A DNA stretch of 54,997 bases from WJJR01 sp964440935. GTDB lineage: Bacteria; Zixibacteria; MSB-5A5; WJJR01. Positions within the stretch are counted from its first letter, which is position 1. Every line of letters begins with the position of its first letter. The position numbers and the translations under genes are program-made. Where the stretch lies: positions 1 to 54,997 of the forward strand of contig CAYTTY010000025.1 of assembly GCA_964440935.1 (NCBI GenBank). The letters run 5' to 3'. Positions 52,701 through 54,997 of the stretch are shown piece by piece. Under the pieces are notes generated by a model that saw only the letters and a list, made by a program, of their open reading frames with translations, ran no database searches and was not told the origin of the DNA.

Positions 52701-53573
52701 CGTGTGCTGATCGCCGCCAGAGACGGGACCCAGGTGCCGTTGTCGGAAGTCTCAGAGATCAACTACGTGCGCGGGCCGCAGGTGATCAAAAGCGAAAACA
52801 CCTTTCTCACCGGCTACGTGGTCTTCGATCGCCAATCCGGTATGGCCGAAGTCGAGGTGGTCGAGCAGGCACGGCGCTTTTTGGAAGAGAAACGGGCGTC
52901 GGGCGAGTTCGTCGTCCCCGCGGGCGTCAGCTACGAGTTTTCCGGCAGCTATGAAAATCAAGTGCGCTCCGAGAAGAAATTGATGGTGGTGCTGCCGCTG
53001 GCGCTGTTTGTCATCTTCATCATACTGTACTTTCAGTTTCGATCAGTCCCCACGACACTGATGGTCTTCTCCGGCGTCTTCGTCGCCTGGGCAGGCGGAT
53101 TCTTGATGATCTGGCTCTACGGACAGTCGTGGTTCATGGATTTCGGTTTCCTCAGCGCGAACATCCGTGATTTATTCCAAATGCACTCAATCAACCTCTC
53201 GGTTGCGGTGTGGGTGGGCTTTCTCGCGCTATTCGGTATTGCCACTGACGATGGTGTTATCCTAGCCACCTACTTAAAGCAGTCATTTGAACGCAACGCA
53301 CCGACGACTGTGGGGGAAATCCGCGAAGCCACGGTCGAGGCCGGCAAGCGGCGCATCCGTCCCTGTCTGATGACCACCGCCACGACGCTGATCGCTTTGA
53401 TTCCAATTCTCACCTCGACCGGACGCGGCGCCGACGTGATGGTACCGATGGCGATCCCCTCATTTGGGGGGATGACTGTCGTATTGATTACTGTCTTTGT
53501 CGTACCGACGCTGTATGCGGCGTTGGCGGAATGGAAACTGAAACGATCACTCATAACTCAGCAATCCGCGTAA
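49752..53573 (+). CDS. cusA: Copper/silver RND efflux pump, CusA-like
   Basis: A 1273-residue inner-membrane RND transporter, about 200 residues longer than E. coli CusA. The ATG at 49752 follows cusB by five bases. Family landmarks are FGLPRDPVPVDAIPDIGENQ at the start, PYLEIDIDRMAIGRYGLN, GIAIAIGTIVDMGIVICENI (proton relay helix 4) and the Met-containing LQTGMRAPMGIKV in the metal cleft. The extra length lies mainly at about residues 535-690, with further hydrophobic segments (LLILAGLLVAAIGAMWVGLA; LLSNSLFVLITLGSILFLIH), and in an acidic periplasmic loop near 800-850 (DDNGDLIPDSDGEPY). It pumps Cu(I)/Ag(I) out with CusB and CusC partners. Confidence 0.95.
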   Translation: MDHTPLIPKTNVSLLDRLIGFSLQNKLVVILFVVAITAWGAMVAPFDWELFGLPRDPVPVDAIPDIGENQQIVFTEWMGRSPQDVEDQITYPLTVAMLGVPGVKSIRSYSFFGFSSIYVIFKEDIEFYWSRSRILEKLNSLPRGTLPDNVQPALGPDATGLGQVFWYTLEGRDPDGNPTGGWDLQELRTIQDWYVRYGLASAEGVAEVASIGGFVSEYQIDIDPDAMRAHGVTLPQVYNAVRGSNVDVGARTIEINNVEYVIRGLGFIKALEDIENITVKSTDGVPLRVSDIGTVGRGPAIRRGVLDKGGAEVVGGVVVARYGENPLAAINNVKEKIAEISPGLPVKTLEDGTVSKVTIVPFYDRTGLIKETLGTLNTALTDEILATIIVVLIMVFHLRSSLLISGLLPLAVLMAFIGMKLFNVDANVVALSGIAIAIGTIVDMGIVICENILKHLDDLPPAQSRLRAIFNATREVGGAVTTAIATTVVSFLPVFTMIGPEGKLFKPLAYTKTFALIASVIIALTIIPALAHLIFGVRLRGRRSDIGGALLILAGLLVAAIGAMWVGLAVILFGIFHFLRRWLPPRIDKHSSTFANYAIAAIVGIILSAHWLPLGPGRSLLSNSLFVLITLGSILFLIHLFKRYYEPILRWCLDHKAAFLSIPLILVVLGGCIWLGFDSMFGFIPNSLSAVGVPERWTRGNAIYTSLSHKFPGLGKEFMPPLNEGAFLLMPTTMPHASIGEAYDVLRMQDMAINAIPEVESVVGKIGRVDSPLDPAPISMVETVINYKSEYITDQDGHILRFRYDHDTDEFVRDDNGDLIPDSDGEPYRNWREHIESPDDIWDEILSASKILGTTSAPKLQPIETRLIMLQTGMRAPMGIKVRGPDLETIESVGLEIERLLKQVPSVKPTTVLADRIVGKPYLEIDIDRMAIGRYGLNIRDVQDVIETAIGGKPITTTVEGRERYAVRVRYQRERRNQIEELERVLIAARDGTQVPLSEVSEINYVRGPQVIKSENTFLTGYVVFDRQSGMAEVEVVEQARRFLEEKRASGEFVVPAGVSYEFSGSYENQVRSEKKLMVVLPLALFVIFIILYFQFRSVPTTLMVFSGVFVAWAGGFLMIWLYGQSWFMDFGFLSANIRDLFQMHSINLSVAVWVGFLALFGIATDDGVILATYLKQSFERNAPTTVGEIREATVEAGKRRIRPCLMTTATTLIALIPILTSTGRGADVMVPMAIPSFGGMTVVLITVFVVPTLYAALAEWKLKRSLITQQSA

Positions 53574-53584
53574 GGAGGATACAC

Positions 53585-53989
53585 ATGCGGACACTCAAAT
53601 TACTCTCAACCGGTCTCGTTGCCATAGCGGTGATTGCATTGCTCATCGGCTGTGGCGGAGACCAATCACAACCCGAACCTACCACACAAGAGCAGTCACA
53701 GTCGGCGACCGAAACGCAAACCGCTGAGGCGACCAGTGCCAAGGCTTATCCGCTCGATTACTGCATTGTCTCCGGTGAGAAACTGGGCAGCATGGGCGAC
53801 CCGGTGGTCAAGACCTATCAGGGCCGTCAGGTGAAGTTCTGTTGCCAGATGTGTGTCCCGGATTTTGAATCCAACGTTGCGATGTACATGGCAAAAATCG
53901 ATTCGGCTGCGGCCGGTACCACCGATATGCCCGGCCACGAAGGACACGATCATGATCACAGCGGCCATGACCACAGCCATGGTGGCTGA
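53585..53989 (+). CDS. Lipoprotein with YHS-like metal-binding domain and His-rich tail
   Basis: A 134-residue lipoprotein starting at 53585 after aaggagg, 11 bases after cusA. The lipobox is LLIGC (Cys about residue 23). After a Gln/Thr-rich linker comes a YHS-like domain (YPLDYCIVSGEKLGSMGDPV then GRQVKFCCQMCVPDF) with four Cys, and the C-terminus is GHEGHDHDHSGHDHSHGG. It likely binds Cu or Ag in the periplasm and delivers it to, or buffers it for, the efflux pump. A terminator follows. Confidence 0.88.
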   Translation: MRTLKLLSTGLVAIAVIALLIGCGGDQSQPEPTTQEQSQSATETQTAEATSAKAYPLDYCIVSGEKLGSMGDPVVKTYQGRQVKFCCQMCVPDFESNVAMYMAKIDSAAAGTTDMPGHEGHDHDHSGHDHSHGG

Positions 53990-54014
53990 TCTCGATCCGC
54001 AATCTGATATCCAC

Positions 54015-54043
54015 AAAAACGCTCCCGATTAGGGGGCGTTTTT
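54015..54043 (+). terminator. Terminator of the metal efflux operon
   Basis: Arms aaaaacgctccc (54015-54026) and gggggcgttttt (54032-54043) pair with one T-G pair and a five-base loop; tctttt follows. Confidence 0.85.
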
Positions 54044-54142
54044 CTTTTGCCAGCGTGACAATCAACTCTGCTTGTGAGATACCGCACCGGTGATGTAGAT
54101 TTCCCGGCGAATCGACATCATCTGTTTAAGGAGGGAACCGAT

Positions 54143-54769
54143 ATGAAACGGATACTGGCCACGCTGATCCTTGGCATTCTGTGGATTGTGCCCGTCGTCG
54201 CCGATGCGCCGAATCCGGAGGTCACCGATAAACTCGCGTCGGGCTGTCGTATGATTGTCGGGGAATTCAAACAGGCATTGATGGGCGAATTCATGACCGC
54301 GATGAAAGAGGGCGGCGCGCCGCACGCGATCGGTGTCTGCCGCGACAAAGCACCACAGGTCGCAGCCGACTACTCGGAACTCGAGGGGTGGTCGATTCAT
54401 CGCACCGCATTGCGCACACGCAATCCCAACAACAACCCGGATGCCTTCGAACGCGCCGCGCTGACGATCCTGGATGTCGATACGCTGACGGAGTACACCG
54501 AGTGGGTCACCGACTCGGCCGGCAACCAGCAGTTTCGCTACCTGTCGGCGATCGAGATGGGCAAACCGTGTGTCACCTGCCACGGCCCGCGCGCCGCAAT
54601 CGACGATTCACTCGAAAGCATCATTAAGGAATACTACCCCGACGACCACGCGGTCGGTTTCGAGCCGGGCGACCTGCGCGGTGCATTTTCCTTAACAGTA
54701 CGTTGGCCGGAAGGCAAGGCTGCCGCCGACAGTCTCATGCTCGCGAAGAACAGCAAAGAGTCGAACTAG
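54143..54769 (+). CDS. Periplasmic c-type haem protein, DUF3365-like
   Basis: A 208-residue exported protein. The ATG at 54143 follows ggaggg and opens a signal peptide (KRILATLILGILWIVPVVA). The single haem-binding motif is CVTCHG (about residue 151). The body shows AIGVCRDKAPQVAADYS, TALRTRNPNNNPDAFERAAL and FRYLSAIEMGKPCVTCHG, the pattern of DUF3365/Tll0287-type haem domains, here standing alone rather than fused to a kinase. It may sense redox state or gas; the link to the metal genes is only by position, since a terminator lies between. Confidence 0.85.
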   Translation: MKRILATLILGILWIVPVVADAPNPEVTDKLASGCRMIVGEFKQALMGEFMTAMKEGGAPHAIGVCRDKAPQVAADYSELEGWSIHRTALRTRNPNNNPDAFERAALTILDVDTLTEYTEWVTDSAGNQQFRYLSAIEMGKPCVTCHGPRAAIDDSLESIIKEYYPDDHAVGFEPGDLRGAFSLTVRWPEGKAAADSLMLAKNSKESN

Positions 54770-54888
54770 GTCATCGATGTGGTCCTGATGGGGCTTTATC
54801 CATCTGGGCCTGCGCAACTCACCTGCATGCGATAAAGCGATGTCTGGAGACGTGCGTGCTAAGCTGAACGTCAGAAGCACGGCGCGTC

Positions 54889-54997
54889 TATAGCGGTTGT
54901 CACAATTCCTGTCCAAGTGAAACTGTTGCGGCGGGCGGGCGTACTGCCGTGCGACCTTACGTTTTGCTCCCTCTCCCCGCGCTTTTCAGCGGGGAGA
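54889..54997. mobile_element. MITE-like element, outer family, left part (runs off the window)
   Basis: TATAGCGGTTGTCACAATT followed by CCTGTCC matches the left end of the outer family. The right end would lie beyond the window. The last 30 bases hold a small inverted repeat (tccccgcgc/gcgggga-type). Confidence 0.5.

Overview
The window reads as one chromosomal segment of an uncultured Gram-negative bacterium. Signs of an outer membrane are two TonB-dependent receptors with carboxypeptidase-regulatory-like N-termini, a CusCBA-type tripartite efflux system and several lipoproteins. Three secreted proteins carry paired dockerin-like calcium loops of the form DxNxDGxxDAVDLN. Together with a classical menaquinone operon and kinase/TPR regulators, this style points to the FCB group, possibly candidate phylum Zixibacteria. 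That placement is an inference from gene style; no rRNA or other phylogenetic marker gene was seen, and no tRNA was recognised.

Layout: 344-7588 (+) is a run of secreted or surface proteins: a propeller-like lipoprotein, a subtilisin-like protease, a repeat-rich fibre-like protein, a metzincin-type protease and a small dockerin-like protein. 7692-8784 holds two MITE-like elements, the decayed remnant of a Ser/Thr kinase gene and a cold-shock gene. 8957-11251 (-) is a TonB receptor. 11616-20722 (-) is dcd plus a compact menaquinone operon in transcription order menF-D-H-B-A-C-E-dcd. 21804-28132 (-) is an unusual regulatory locus: a kinase/ATPase/TPR protein, a GAF-AAA+-Fis regulator lacking the GAFTGA motif, a tiny secreted peptide and a degenerate AAA+ protein. 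28400-43133 is a phosphate region: phoB-phoR, then an outer-membrane pair (beta-helix-like surface protein and TonB receptor), then pstS-C-A-B-phoU. PHO-box-like 11-bp-periodic repeats precede the pstS, surface-protein and TonB transcripts. 43241-54769 (+) is a copper/silver island: a P1B-type ATPase, a Cys-rich secreted protein, CusC/B/A-like efflux, a metal-binding lipoprotein and a c-type haem protein.

Intergenic spaces are populated by at least three families of short non-coding inverted-repeat elements, some nested inside one another. The clearest case is 34259-34719, where an outer element contains a 227-bp element that occurs again at 20854-21080 and, directly next to it, a third type also seen at 30863-31021 and 38310-38441. 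They look like non-autonomous transposable elements; no transposase is encoded in the window.

The best candidate for something undescribed is the 21804-28132 locus, with its secreted peptide gene, a near-consensus sigma-54 promoter in front of it, and AAA+ proteins whose signature motifs are altered. The Pho-linked outer-membrane pair is the second.
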